Origin: Comamonas sp. lk
GTDB lineage: Bacteria; Pseudomonadota; Gammaproteobacteria; Burkholderiales; Burkholderiaceae_C
Direction of reading: 5' to 3'
NCBI GenBank assembly: GCA_945925985.1
Contig: CAMELV010000016.1
Location: 20,643 to 84,642, forward strand
DNA length: 64,000 nt
In this document: positions 8,216 through 17,349 of the stretch, piece after piece
Layout of the letters: each line of letters begins with the position of its first letter
Position numbering within the stretch: the first letter of the stretch is position 1
Notes under the pieces: model-generated
What the model was told of the DNA's origin: nothing
Databases searched by the model: none
The model's input: the letters and a program-made list of their open reading frames with translations, nothing else
Translations under genes and position numbers: made by a program

Positions 8216-9727
8216 ATGGATTTGATCAACAACCTGTCGCTCGGCTTTGGCGTGGCCTTCACGCCGATCAACTTGATGTACGCCTTTGTGGGCTGCCTGC
8301 TTGGCACGCTGATTGGTGTGTTGCCTGGCATCGGCCCGCTGGCCACCATCGCCATGCTGCTGCCCGCCACCTACGCCCTGCCGCCGGTGTCGGCGCTGAT
8401 CATGCTCGCGGGTATCTACTATGGCGCCCAATACGGGGGTTCCACCACGGCCATTCTGGTCAACCTGCCTGGGGAGTCGTCCTCGGTGGTGACGGTGATT
8501 GACGGCTACCAGATGGCGCGCAAGGGCCGGGCTGGCCCTGCGCTGGCCGCAGCGGGTATGGGCTCATTCTTTGCTGGTTGCGTGGGCACTCTGGTGCTGG
8601 CCGCCTTCGCGGTGCCGCTGACCGAGGTGGCCTTCAAGTTCGGCCCAGCCGAGTATTTTTCACTGATGATCCTGGGCTTGATTGGCGCGATCGTGTTGGC
8701 ATCGGGCTCCCTGCTCAAGGCCGTCGGCATGATCCTGCTCGGGCTGTTGCTCGGCCTGGTCGGTACTGACGTCAACTCGGGCGTGGCACGCTACAGCCTT
8801 GACATCCCAGAGCTAACCGATGGCATCGGCTTTATCGTGATTGGCATGGGCGTTTTTGGCTACGGTGAGATCATCAGCAACTTGGGCAAGCACGAAAGCG
8901 AGCGCCAGGTGTTCACCGCCGAGGTCAAGGGGCTCTTCCCCACGGCTCAGGATTTCAAGCGCATGGTTCCCGCTATTCTGCGGGGTACCGCCTTGGGCTC
9001 GATGCTGGGCATTTTGCCCGGCGGCGGTGCTGTGATGGCGGCGTTTGCGGCTTACACCATTGAGAAGAAGACCAAGCTTCAGCCTGGAGAGGTGCCTTTT
9101 GGCAAGGGCAACATCCGCGGTGTGGCGGCGCCCGAGTCGGCCAACAACGCGGCTTCGCAAACCTCGTTTATTCCGCTGCTGACCCTGGGTATTCCGCCCA
9201 ACGCCGTGATGGCGCTGATGGTCGGTGCCATGACCATCCACAACATCCAACCCGGCCCGCAGGTCATGACCAGCAACCCCGAGCTGTTCTGGGGCCTGAT
9301 CGCCTCGATGTGGATTGGCAACGCGATGCTGATCATCCTGAACCTGCCGCTCATCGGCATGTGGATCAAACTGCTGAGCGTGCCCTATCGCTGGCTGTTT
9401 CCGGCGATTGTGCTGTTCTGTGCCATCGGGGTGTATTCGACCAACAACAACACCTTTGACATCTGGATGGTGGCCATTTTTGGTGTGGTGGGCTACACCT
9501 TCATCAAGCTTGGCATGGAGCCGGCGCCGTTGCTGCTCGGCTTTATTCTTGGACCAATGATGGAAGAAAACCTGCGCCGCGCGCTGCTGCTGTCGCGTGG
9601 TGACTGGAGCGTCTTTGTGACCCGTGGCCTGTCGGCCAGCCTGCTGGCCGTCGCGGCGCTGCTGCTGCTGATTGTGTTCCTGCCCTCGATCAAGAAAAAG
9701 CGCGAAGAGGCTTTTGTCGAGGACTGA
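8216..9727 (+). CDS. tripartite tricarboxylate transporter large membrane subunit (TctA family)
   Basis: Large channel subunit, 503 residues, about 11-12 membrane segments, with the family-typical glycine/proline-rich segments GVLPGIGPLATIAMLLP, YYGAQYGGSTTAIL and LGILPGGGAVMAAF. It lies 13 bases after tctB with an AGAGGT ribosome site and is followed by a strong intrinsic terminator, so tctBA forms a short operon. The substrate is a carboxylate by family. The receptor must be encoded elsewhere; Bug genes at 15270, 16263 and 18498 are candidates. Confidence 0.93.
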   Translation: MDLINNLSLGFGVAFTPINLMYAFVGCLLGTLIGVLPGIGPLATIAMLLPATYALPPVSALIMLAGIYYGAQYGGSTTAILVNLPGESSSVVTVIDGYQMARKGRAGPALAAAGMGSFFAGCVGTLVLAAFAVPLTEVAFKFGPAEYFSLMILGLIGAIVLASGSLLKAVGMILLGLLLGLVGTDVNSGVARYSLDIPELTDGIGFIVIGMGVFGYGEIISNLGKHESERQVFTAEVKGLFPTAQDFKRMVPAILRGTALGSMLGILPGGGAVMAAFAAYTIEKKTKLQPGEVPFGKGNIRGVAAPESANNAASQTSFIPLLTLGIPPNAVMALMVGAMTIHNIQPGPQVMTSNPELFWGLIASMWIGNAMLIILNLPLIGMWIKLLSVPYRWLFPAIVLFCAIGVYSTNNNTFDIWMVAIFGVVGYTFIKLGMEPAPLLLGFILGPMMEENLRRALLLSRGDWSVFVTRGLSASLLAVAALLLLIVFLPSIKKKREEAFVED

Positions 9728-9742
9728 GCCGGGACGGGCTCC

Positions 9743-9774
9743 AGCAAAAAGGCACCCTTGGGTGCCTTTTTGCT
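9743..9774 (+). terminator. intrinsic terminator after tctBA
   Basis: Fifteen-base perfect inverted repeat (AGCAAAAAGGCACCC / GGGTGCCTTTTTGCT) around a TT centre, with T-run after the GC-rich core. It begins 15 bases after the TctA stop. The A-rich left arm could also stop minus-strand transcription. Confidence 0.9.
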
Positions 9775-9887
9775 TTGGTGTAGCCGCGCGGCCCTGCGGC
9801 ACAATCCCAGCACCCGCAGCGGCTGGCGCTGCGCAATGAGGTCAATGCTCGGCCGGCTGCACCACACCGTATTCAAAGGCTGATGGC

Positions 9888-11501
9888 ATGAACTTCAATT
9901 TTGACAACCCCTACCTGTCCACGCGCGCGCCGCTGTTTGCACGCAATGTGCTGTCCACCTCGCACCCGCTGGCGGCGCAGGCCGGCTTGCAGATGCTGCG
10001 CCAGGGCGGCAACGCCGTGGATGCGGCGGTGGCGGCGGCAGCGGCCATGACCATCGTGGAGCCGGTCAGCAATGGCCTGGGCAGCGATGCCTTTGCCCTG
10101 GTCTGGGACGGGCAGGGCCTGCAGGGCCTGAACGCCTCCGGCCGCGCGCCGCAGGCCTGGACGCCTGACTATTTCACGCGCAAGTACGGCGCCGGAGCCA
10201 TCAACCCGCCCAAACGTGGGATGGATGCCGTCACCGTGCCGGGGGCAGTCAGTGCCTGGGTCGCCCTGAGCGAGCGTTTTGGCAGGCTGCCGTTCGCCGA
10301 CCTGATGGCGCCGGCCATTGACATCGCCGAGCGGGGCTATCTGGTGACGCCAGTGATCCAGCAAAAATGGGCTGCACCGGTCGAAGAGTTGCAGGCTCAA
10401 GCCGGTTTTGCGCAGACTTTTTTGCCTTACGGGCGGGCCCCGAAAGTCGGTGAGTTGTTCCGGTTTCCTGCCGCAGCCCAAGGCCTGCAGGCGATTGCTG
10501 CTACAAAAGGTGAAGCGTTTTATGGTGGCGAGATCGCGCGGGCGCTTGAGCGGATGGCCGTGGCGCAGGGCGCTGGCCTGCGCGCTAGCGACCTGGCCAG
10601 CTACAGGCCGGAATGGGTCACGCCAATCGGCAAAGATTACCGTGGCTACACCCTGCATGAAATTCCGCCCAATGGGCAGGGCATTGCGGCGCTAATCGCC
10701 TTGGGCATTTTGCAGAATTTCGACTTGGCTGGCCTGCCGCTGGACGGCGCAGAGTCCCAGCACCTGCAGATCGAAGCCATGAAGCTCGCCTTTGCCGACG
10801 TGTACCGTTATGTGGCCGAACCCGCCAGCATGTCCGTCACACCGGCGCAGATGCTCGACGATGCTTACCTGGCCTCGCGCGCCCGGCTGATCGATATGAA
10901 GCGGGCGCAAGATTTTGGGGCTGGTAACCCGGTCAAGGGCGGCACCATCTACCTCACGGCGGCGGACGAGAGCGGCATGATGGTCAGCTTCATCCAGAGC
11001 AACTACATGGGTTTCGGGTCCGGTTGTGTCGAGCCGCAGTTTGGCGTGAGCCTGCAGAACCGCGGCCACGGCTTTAGCCTGGAGCCGGGCAACATCAACC
11101 AGGTGGCGCCGGGCAAGCGGCCGTTCCATACCATCATCCCGGCTTTTTTGACCCGCGCCGGCCAGCCGGTGATGAGCTTTGGCGTGATGGGCGCCAATAT
11201 GCAGCCGCAGGGGCATATGCAAACCGTGGTGCGTATGCTGGATTACCAACAGAACCCGCAGGCCGCCTGCGACGCGCCGCGTTGGCGCTTCAATGCCGGG
11301 CTGGAGATCAATGTCGAAGCTGCCATGAACCCGGCCACGGTGCAGGGCTTAAGCGACCGCGGCCACCGCATGGAGGTCATCAACGACTCTTACCAAGATT
11401 TTGGCGCGGGCCAGTTCATCTGGCGTGCTGGCGATCCGGCGGTGCAGGGCTATGTGGCGGCCAGTGATGCCCGGCGCGATGGTCAGGCGGTTGGCTTTTG
11501 A
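9888..11501 (+). CDS. gamma-glutamyltransferase family protein
   Basis: Ntn-hydrolase of 537 residues, the usual size for gamma-glutamyltransferase/glutathione hydrolase. N-terminal hallmark: GGNAVDAAVAAA. The self-processing nucleophile is probably Thr353 in GGTIYLTAADESG, followed by the small-subunit segment PGKRPFHTIIPAF. No signal peptide is evident, so it may be cytoplasmic, unlike classical periplasmic enzymes. It overlaps or abuts the EamA transporter downstream. A second, distinct paralogue is at 57844-59400. The actual gamma-glutamyl or acyl substrate is unknown. Confidence 0.88.
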   Translation: MNFNFDNPYLSTRAPLFARNVLSTSHPLAAQAGLQMLRQGGNAVDAAVAAAAAMTIVEPVSNGLGSDAFALVWDGQGLQGLNASGRAPQAWTPDYFTRKYGAGAINPPKRGMDAVTVPGAVSAWVALSERFGRLPFADLMAPAIDIAERGYLVTPVIQQKWAAPVEELQAQAGFAQTFLPYGRAPKVGELFRFPAAAQGLQAIAATKGEAFYGGEIARALERMAVAQGAGLRASDLASYRPEWVTPIGKDYRGYTLHEIPPNGQGIAALIALGILQNFDLAGLPLDGAESQHLQIEAMKLAFADVYRYVAEPASMSVTPAQMLDDAYLASRARLIDMKRAQDFGAGNPVKGGTIYLTAADESGMMVSFIQSNYMGFGSGCVEPQFGVSLQNRGHGFSLEPGNINQVAPGKRPFHTIIPAFLTRAGQPVMSFGVMGANMQPQGHMQTVVRMLDYQQNPQAACDAPRWRFNAGLEINVEAAMNPATVQGLSDRGHRMEVINDSYQDFGAGQFIWRAGDPAVQGYVAASDARRDGQAVGF

Positions 11502-12409
11502 GCGCGGTGCATGGCCGGGCTTTGTGGCACGGACTGGCGTTGGCGACCATCGGCTCGGTGGCCTTTAGTGCCAAGGCCATCATCATCAAGCTGGCCTACC
11601 GGCATGGGGTGGATGCTGTCACCCTCATCATGTACCGCATGCTGTTTGCGCTGCCCATTTTTGCTTTGATGGCCTGGTGGGCCAGCCGCGGCAAACCGCC
11701 GCTGACCCGGCGCGACTGCTGGAGTGTGGTGGGGCTGGGCTTCAGCGGCTACTACCTAGCCAGTTTTCTGGACTTTGCTGGCTTGAGCTACATCAGCGCT
11801 TCGCTAGAGCGCTTGATTCTCTACCTCAACCCTACCCTGGTGCTGCTGTGGGGCTTGGTGCTTTACAAGCGGCGCATCCATCCTCTTCAGATGGTCGGCA
11901 TGGCTGTCAGCTACCTGGGGGTGCTGGTGGTGTTTGGCCACGAGTTGGGAATCCAGGGGACCGATGCCGCGCTGGGTGCGCTCCTGGTGTTCCTTAGCGC
12001 CGTGACTTATTCGGTGTACCTCATCTTCAGCGGCGAATTGGTGCAACGTCTGGGCTCACTGCGGTTGGTGGGGCTGGCCACGGGTGTCGCTTGTCTGCTG
12101 TGCCTCGCCCAGTTTTTGGTGCTGCGACCCTTGAGCGCGGCGCTGGTAGCGCCCGAGGTGCTGTGGCTGTCGTTGTTGAACGCCACCCTGTGCACGGCCA
12201 TGCCGGTGCTGCTGGTGATGATGGCCATTGAGCGTATCGGCGCCGGTATGGCGGCTCAGGCCGGTATGGTCGGGCCGATGGCCACCATCCTGATGGGGGT
12301 GCTGGTTTTGGGGGAGCCGTTTACTGCCTGGGTCGCAGCCGGTACCGTGCTGGTGATCGCCGGTATTTACATCTTTTCAAGGGCTATCCGGCAGCCGCCT
12401 GCAGCTTGA
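11498..12409 (+). CDS. EamA/DMT-family membrane exporter
   Basis: Ten-membrane-segment drug/metabolite transporter, about 300 residues, with two EamA repeats. The first repeat includes SFLDFAGLSYISASLERLILYLNPT; the second ends LGEPFTAWVAAGTVLV. The start is either a TTG sharing bases with the TGA of the upstream gamma-glutamyltransferase gene, or a GTG at 11507. Either way the two genes are coupled. Relatives export amino acids and other metabolites, so export of a gamma-glutamyltransferase product is possible but unproven. Confidence 0.88.
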   Translation: MSAVHGRALWHGLALATIGSVAFSAKAIIIKLAYRHGVDAVTLIMYRMLFALPIFALMAWWASRGKPPLTRRDCWSVVGLGFSGYYLASFLDFAGLSYISASLERLILYLNPTLVLLWGLVLYKRRIHPLQMVGMAVSYLGVLVVFGHELGIQGTDAALGALLVFLSAVTYSVYLIFSGELVQRLGSLRLVGLATGVACLLCLAQFLVLRPLSAALVAPEVLWLSLLNATLCTAMPVLLVMMAIERIGAGMAAQAGMVGPMATILMGVLVLGEPFTAWVAAGTVLVIAGIYIFSRAIRQPPAA

Positions 12410-12425
12410 CCGACCCTGGCGCAGC

Positions 12426-13337
12426 CTACCAGTCACCACCACTGCTGTCTGAGCTGCTGTCTGCACTGTTGTCCCAGCTGTCGCCGCCGCTGCCGGCGTC
12501 AAAAGCACCCAAGTCGGCTTGGCTGGGTGCGCTGTTGATGTCACGGTAGCCATCATCTTGCAAGCCTGAGGCGCCGTGCGGTGTGGCGCCATCATGGCCT
12601 TGTGGACCTTCCATGGCTTTGGACAGTGCATAGCCGGCGGCCAGACCAGCGATGCCGCCCACCACAGCGCCTCGCACGGCTGAGCCGGTGCCCCCCATAG
12701 CGCTTTGCGGGTAGCCCGCAGCGTTGTGCTGGGGGTAAGGCGATGCCGGGGCTGCTCCCGGTGCGTAGCCCTGGCCAAATCCGCGGTTCTCTGGCACTGG
12801 CGCCATCGGGTAACTGGCGACCGGTGCCGCTTTGGCGGCAGCAGAGCGGCGAACCCACGCCACGACCAGCGCAACACCCGCAGCACCCAGCAGGATCAGC
12901 CCCCACGGCGTCGACGGCTCTGGCTGGCTTGGTGCGGTCGCCACGCGGGTCACTGGCGTCACCTGGGCGGCAACCGCAGGTGACTTGGCTGGCGCTGCCG
13001 TCTTGGCGGTCACCGTCCCTAACAGATCATTGAACTGTTGGGCGCTGCTGGCGAACTTCAATGACGGCTCAAGCTTACGGGCCTCGTTCAAGGCTTGCTC
13101 CGCTTCGATGTACCGACCCTGGCGCGCCAGAACCTGGCCCAGCTCGTAATGGGCTTTGGCGCTGGTCGGGCGGGCTTTGATCACTTCGCGCAGCTGGGTT
13201 TCGGCCCTGTCAAACTGACCGGCCTTAACCGAGGCCTCAATATCCTTGGGTGTGGGCAGGGCCAGTACCAAGCCGGACACACCCAGCATCAGGACCAACA
13301 GCAGAGATTTGAACAGGGAGGCAAGGGATCGGTTCAT
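12426..13337 (-). CDS. exported TPR protein with Gly/Ser/Asp-rich tail
   Basis: 303 residues. A signal peptide or anchor (MNRSLASLFKSLLLVLMLGVSGLVLA) is followed by about two tetratricopeptide repeats (residues 30-95, AHYELGQVLARQGRYIEAEQAL). Next come an Ala/Pro linker, a second hydrophobic segment (WGLILLGAAGVALVVAWV), a glycine-rich stretch (GAVVGGIAGLAAGYALSKAM) and a tail ending in SSDSSGGDW. It is probably an inner-membrane scaffold. No enzymatic motif is seen. It is transcribed divergently from the SDR gene, and I cannot assign a process. Confidence 0.8.
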   Translation of the reverse strand: MNRSLASLFKSLLLVLMLGVSGLVLALPTPKDIEASVKAGQFDRAETQLREVIKARPTSAKAHYELGQVLARQGRYIEAEQALNEARKLEPSLKFASSAQQFNDLLGTVTAKTAAPAKSPAVAAQVTPVTRVATAPSQPEPSTPWGLILLGAAGVALVVAWVRRSAAAKAAPVASYPMAPVPENRGFGQGYAPGAAPASPYPQHNAAGYPQSAMGGTGSAVRGAVVGGIAGLAAGYALSKAMEGPQGHDGATPHGASGLQDDGYRDINSAPSQADLGAFDAGSGGDSWDNSADSSSDSSGGDW

Positions 13338-13486
13338 AGGGCGTGTAGTGCAAAAGGGTTTTCAGGTCGGAAAACGACAACGATGAGTTAGTGCCACTTG
13401 GCTCAAATTCAAGTTGAACTGCCACTTTGCGCTGAATCAACCCCTATCATCCCCCATACGAGTTAAACCACACAAGGGGTTACAGC

Positions 13487-14281
13487 ATGGATTTGGGTAT
13501 TGCAGGCAAATGGGCTTTGGTGGGTGGCGCCAGCAAAGGGCTGGGTTTTGGCTGCGCGCAAGCGCTGGTGCGCGAGGGCGTTAACGTGCTGATGGTGGCC
13601 CGCGGCGCCGAGGCCTTGCAACAGGCTGCTCATGAATTAATAGCAAACAATATAGGCGCGACAAGGGCTGAGGTGCTATTTGTGCCTGCAGATATCACTA
13701 CGACCGAAGGGCGTGCTGCGGTGTTTGCCGCGCGGCGTGACTTTGACATCGTGGTCACCAATGCCGGTGGTCCGCCACCGGGCGACTTTCGAAACTGGGA
13801 CCGTGATGCGTGGCTGCGGGCCATTGACGCCAACATGCTCACGCCCATCGAGCTGATTAAGGCCACGGTGGATGGCATGGCCGAGCGCGGCTTTGGGCGC
13901 ATCGTCAACATCACCAGCAGCGCCGTCAAGTCGCCCATCGACACCTTGGGCCTGTCCAACGGGGCCCGCAGCGGCCTGACTGGCTTTGTGGCCGGCGTGT
14001 CACGCAGCGCCCTGGCGGGGCGTGGGGTGACCATCAACAACCTGTTGCCGGGCGCCTTTGAGACCGACCGCCTTCGCAACAATTTCCAGGGTGCGGCGAC
14101 CAAATCGGGCCAGTCTTTGGATGCCGTGATGGACGCCCGGCGCAAGACGATTCCGACCCAGCGCTTTGGCCAGCCCGAAGAGTTTGGCGCCATCTGCGCG
14201 TTCTTGTGCAGCCAGCATGCGGGCTACATCAACGGCCAAAATGTGCTGGCCGACGGCGGCGCTTTTGGCGGCGCCTTCTGA
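13487..14281 (+). CDS. SDR-family oxidoreductase with altered active site
   Basis: Short-chain dehydrogenase/reductase of 264 residues, FabG-like. The cofactor motif GGASKGLGFG (13-22) and NAGG are present. The usual Tyr-x-x-x-Lys is replaced by Ser157-Asn-Gly-Ala-Arg161 after the conserved ITSSAVKSP. I recall this SNxxR variant as a recognised subgroup annotated as 3-oxoacyl-ACP reductase-like. The C-terminus GYINGQNVLADGGAFGGAF is typical. Residues about 50-63 are encoded by a copy of a short dispersed repeat. The substrate is unknown. Confidence 0.85.
   Translation: MDLGIAGKWALVGGASKGLGFGCAQALVREGVNVLMVARGAEALQQAAHELIANNIGATRAEVLFVPADITTTEGRAAVFAARRDFDIVVTNAGGPPPGDFRNWDRDAWLRAIDANMLTPIELIKATVDGMAERGFGRIVNITSSAVKSPIDTLGLSNGARSGLTGFVAGVSRSALAGRGVTINNLLPGAFETDRLRNNFQGAATKSGQSLDAVMDARRKTIPTQRFGQPEEFGAICAFLCSQHAGYINGQNVLADGGAFGGAF
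13634..13675 (+). repeat. short dispersed repeat, copy 2, inside an SDR gene
   Basis: Plus-strand copy with ATAGCAAACAATATAGG and, about 17 bases on, CAAGGGCTGAGG. It is embedded in frame in the SDR coding sequence and is more A+T-rich than its surroundings, as expected of a repeat that became translated. Confidence 0.5.
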
Positions 14282-14285
14282 CGCT

Positions 14286-15185
14286 TCAGCGCCGGGCCGA
14301 CACCAGAATGCCGCCCACGATCAGCGCAAACGCCAGCCCGTGGTAGAGCTGCGGCACCTCGCCCAAAAAGGCCGCTGACAGCAGGGCGGCAAACAGGGGC
14401 GTGAGGTTGGAGAAGAAGCCGGCCATGGCTGGCCCCACCCGCTGAATGCCCAGCCCAAAGCAACGGTAGGCGATCACCGCTGGCCCAATGGCCACGTACA
14501 GCAGGGCCAGGACCAGCGGCCAGCCCCAGTGGATCGCGGCGTCCGTCAGCGCCCACTCGCCCGCCGCAAACAGTCCCGACCAACCCAGCCCGAACACCAC
14601 CTGCGCCAAGACGAAGGCTGCCCAGTCGCTGCGGATCTCGGTGGGCTCCTTGGGTTGCGACAACAACCAACTGTAAAAGGCCCAGGCGACAGTGGCCACC
14701 AGCACATAAATGTCGCCCGGCACCAAGCGCACCTGTGCCAACTGGGCCAATTCGCCGCGCGACAGCACCACCAGCACACCCAAAATTGACAGCAGGGCAC
14801 CCAGCAGCTGCCGCCGTGCCACGCCCTGTCCGAAAAACAGCCAGCCCACGCCCAGCATCCAGATGGGTGCACTAGAACCTACCAAGGTGGTGTTCAGCGG
14901 GGTGGAGGTTTGCAGCGCGAGGTACTGCAAGGCGTTGTAGCAGCCCACGCCAAGCAGGCCCAGCAGGGCAAAACGCCGCCAGTTCGGCCACAGCAGGCTG
15001 TCCCGTCGCAGTACCTGGTGCGCCAGTGGCAGCAGAATGAAAAAGGCCAGGACCCAGCGCAGAAAATTCAGCGTCATCGGGGAGATCAGCTCATGGACCA
15101 CCCGCCCGACCACGGCATTACCGGCCCAGAGCAGGGGTGGAACCATCAACAGCAGCGCGGTGCCGGGTGTGAGTTTGTGTTGCAT
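14286..15185 (-). CDS. EamA/DMT-family membrane exporter
   Basis: Ten-segment drug/metabolite transporter of 299 residues: N-terminal PPLLWAGNAVVGRVVHE, second repeat with GPAVIAYRCFGLGIQRVGPA and FLGEVPQLYHG. The ATG at 15185 (MQHKLTPG) is chosen over a GTG three codons upstream. It is convergent with the SDR gene (4-base gap) and divergent from a Bug receptor gene. Substrate unknown. Confidence 0.9.
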   Translation of the reverse strand: MQHKLTPGTALLLMVPPLLWAGNAVVGRVVHELISPMTLNFLRWVLAFFILLPLAHQVLRRDSLLWPNWRRFALLGLLGVGCYNALQYLALQTSTPLNTTLVGSSAPIWMLGVGWLFFGQGVARRQLLGALLSILGVLVVLSRGELAQLAQVRLVPGDIYVLVATVAWAFYSWLLSQPKEPTEIRSDWAAFVLAQVVFGLGWSGLFAAGEWALTDAAIHWGWPLVLALLYVAIGPAVIAYRCFGLGIQRVGPAMAGFFSNLTPLFAALLSAAFLGEVPQLYHGLAFALIVGGILVSARR

Positions 15186-15269
15186 GGCCCGCACTGTACC
15201 AAGGCCCCGGCTTCGGGCCCCTGCCTGACCCGTCGCTTATCATTTGGCTTACTTTCAAAGGAGTTGCCC

Positions 15270-16256
15270 ATGAGCTTATCTCTGTCGATCCGTTTGCGCG
15301 GACTCACTCTAAAGCTGCTGCTGTTGAGCGGCATGGCCTTGGCTGGGGTGGCCTTTGCACAGGGCAATCCCATCAAGGTGCTGGTCGGCTTCCCACCCGG
15401 AGGTGGTACCGACGCCATTGCCCGCGTTCTCGCTGAGAGGCTCAAGGACCAGCTGGGCGTACCAGTGATCGTGGAGAACAGGGCCGGTGCCGGCGGGCAA
15501 CTCGCCGCCCAGGCCCTCAAGGCCGCTGCGCCTGACGGTAACACCCTGTTCTTGACGCATGACCACTCGGTCTCCATCCTGCCGCTGGTCATGAAGAACC
15601 CAGGCTTTGACCCAGCCAAAGATTTTGTGGCGGTGGCCGGCTTTGCCACCTTTGTCAACGCGCTGGCGGTGTCGGGCGGCACCCCGGCCAAGTCGGTCAA
15701 CGACTATGTGGCCTGGGTGCGCAGCCAGGGCGCCGGCAAGGGCACGGTGGGTGTGCCGGCACCGGCCTCAGTGCCGGAGTTTCTGGTGAAGGTGGTGGGC
15801 CAGAAATATTCGCTGGACCTGCAGGCGGCACCCTACCGGGGCAGCGCCCCGATGATGGCCGACATGCTGGGCAACCAGATTGCCTCCGGTGTGGCGTCCA
15901 TCCCCGACTTCATAGAAAACCACAAGGCCGGCAAGATCCGTGTGGTGGCCGTGATGGGCGGTGCGCGCCAGGCCGTGATGCCGGATGTGCCGACTTTTGC
16001 CGAACTGGGGTTGGCCGGTTTCGAGGATATTCCTTACTACGGCTACTTTGCCCCGGCCGGCACCCCGAAGGCCGTGATCGACCGATTCTCCGAAGCCCTG
16101 GCCAAGGTGCTGACCCAGCCCGATGTGCGCAGCCAGCTCACCGCCATGGGCTTGGCCGTGGGCCACATGCCACCCGAGCAACTCGCCAGCCGCGAACGCG
16201 CCTACGCCCAGACCTGGGCGCGGGTGATCAAGGCCAGCGGGTTTCAAGCCCAATAG
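15270..16256 (+). CDS. Bug/TctC-type periplasmic solute receptor
   Basis: Tripartite tricarboxylate transporter substrate-binding protein, 328 residues, with a signal peptide (start MSLSLSIRLRG, cleavage near AFAQ/GNP). Family landmarks are VLVGFPPGGGTDAIARVLAERL, VIVENRAGAGG and the C-terminal VPTFAELG. The start is set by AAAGGAG 6 bases upstream. It is an orphan, with no membrane subunits next to it, as is common for the expanded Bug family of Burkholderiales. It converges on another Bug gene 7 bases away. Confidence 0.92.
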   Translation: MSLSLSIRLRGLTLKLLLLSGMALAGVAFAQGNPIKVLVGFPPGGGTDAIARVLAERLKDQLGVPVIVENRAGAGGQLAAQALKAAAPDGNTLFLTHDHSVSILPLVMKNPGFDPAKDFVAVAGFATFVNALAVSGGTPAKSVNDYVAWVRSQGAGKGTVGVPAPASVPEFLVKVVGQKYSLDLQAAPYRGSAPMMADMLGNQIASGVASIPDFIENHKAGKIRVVAVMGGARQAVMPDVPTFAELGLAGFEDIPYYGYFAPAGTPKAVIDRFSEALAKVLTQPDVRSQLTAMGLAVGHMPPEQLASRERAYAQTWARVIKASGFQAQ

Positions 16257-16262
16257 GGCACG

Positions 16263-17222
16263 TCAATCCAGGGTGATCTTGGCGTAGGCTGCCACGCGCT
16301 TCCACTTGGTGGCGTCGCCGGTCATGAAGGTTGTCATCGCCTTGCTGTCGAGGTAGGCCGGCTCGGCCCCCTGGCGCTGCATGGCGGTGGCGATCTCGGG
16401 CACCTTGCTCACCCTCTCCAGCGCCTGCTCCAGGCGGGTGAGCACGGCGGGCGGCAGACCGGCCGGTGCGGCAAAGCCGAACCAGGCGCTGACATCAAAC
16501 TCGGGCACGCCGGCTTCAGCCAGCGTCGGCACATCGGGTAGTGCCTTGCTGCGCTGGGTGGTGGTGACCGCCAGCGCGCGCACCGTGCCCGCCTGGATCT
16601 GGCCGATGGCCGAGGGCAGGTTGTCAAACATCATGTCCACCTCGCCAGCCAGTACCGCAGTGATGCCAGCGGCGGCGCCGCGGTAGGGAATGTGCGTGAT
16701 GAAAGTGCCGGTGCTGCTCTTGAACAGCTCGGCGCTGAGGTGCAGCGAGGTGCCGTTGCCGTTCGAGGCGTAATTCAGGCGCCCGGGCTGCGCCCGCGCC
16801 TTGTCAATGAGTTGCGTGACGCTGCTGGTGCCGCCCGCCTTCACGATCAGCACATTGGGCACGCGGCCTAGCAGCGCAATCGGGGCGATCTGTTCCGGCT
16901 TGTAGGGCAGGGCGCTGTAGAGCGCGGGGCTGATGGTCAAAGGCGGTGAGGCCATCAGCAGGGTGTGGCCGTCTGCCGCGGCACGGGCGGCTTCGGCAGC
17001 GCCGACATTGCCGCCGGCCCCCGGCTTGTTGTCAATAACCACCGGCTGGCCCAGCTCCTGCGACAAGCGTGGCGCCAGCAGGCGCGCCATGTTGTCGATC
17101 AGGCCACCGGGCGGGTAGGGCACGACCAGCCGGATAGGCTTGGCTGGCCAGGTTTGCGCCAGGGCGCCACTGCTCAGGCAGAACAGGGCCAGGGTCGAGA
17201 GCAACAGGGCGCGTTTGTTCAT
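16263..17222 (-). CDS. Bug/TctC-type periplasmic solute receptor
   Basis: 319-residue receptor with signal peptide MNKRALLLSTLALFCLSS (cleavage near ALAQ/TWP), then IRLVVPYPPGGLIDNMARLLAPRL and VVIDNKPGAGGNVGAAE. It is the most distal gene of the minus-strand hydroxy-acid/DmdA-like cluster, but 127 bases separate it from the DmdA-like gene, so it may have its own promoter. The paired membrane subunits are not local. Ligand unknown. Confidence 0.9.
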   Translation of the reverse strand: MNKRALLLSTLALFCLSSGALAQTWPAKPIRLVVPYPPGGLIDNMARLLAPRLSQELGQPVVIDNKPGAGGNVGAAEAARAAADGHTLLMASPPLTISPALYSALPYKPEQIAPIALLGRVPNVLIVKAGGTSSVTQLIDKARAQPGRLNYASNGNGTSLHLSAELFKSSTGTFITHIPYRGAAAGITAVLAGEVDMMFDNLPSAIGQIQAGTVRALAVTTTQRSKALPDVPTLAEAGVPEFDVSAWFGFAAPAGLPPAVLTRLEQALERVSKVPEIATAMQRQGAEPAYLDSKAMTTFMTGDATKWKRVAAYAKITLD

Positions 17223-17349
17223 GGGGGTCCATTGGGAAGGGGTGACTGGGGTCGGGATTGTTGCATGCTCGGCTCGGCTGTCGCTGCAGCCAAGCCCATC
17301 GGTGCCCAAGAAACCTAGCGCCCTGCCGCTGCCGGCGGGCTAAGGCACT

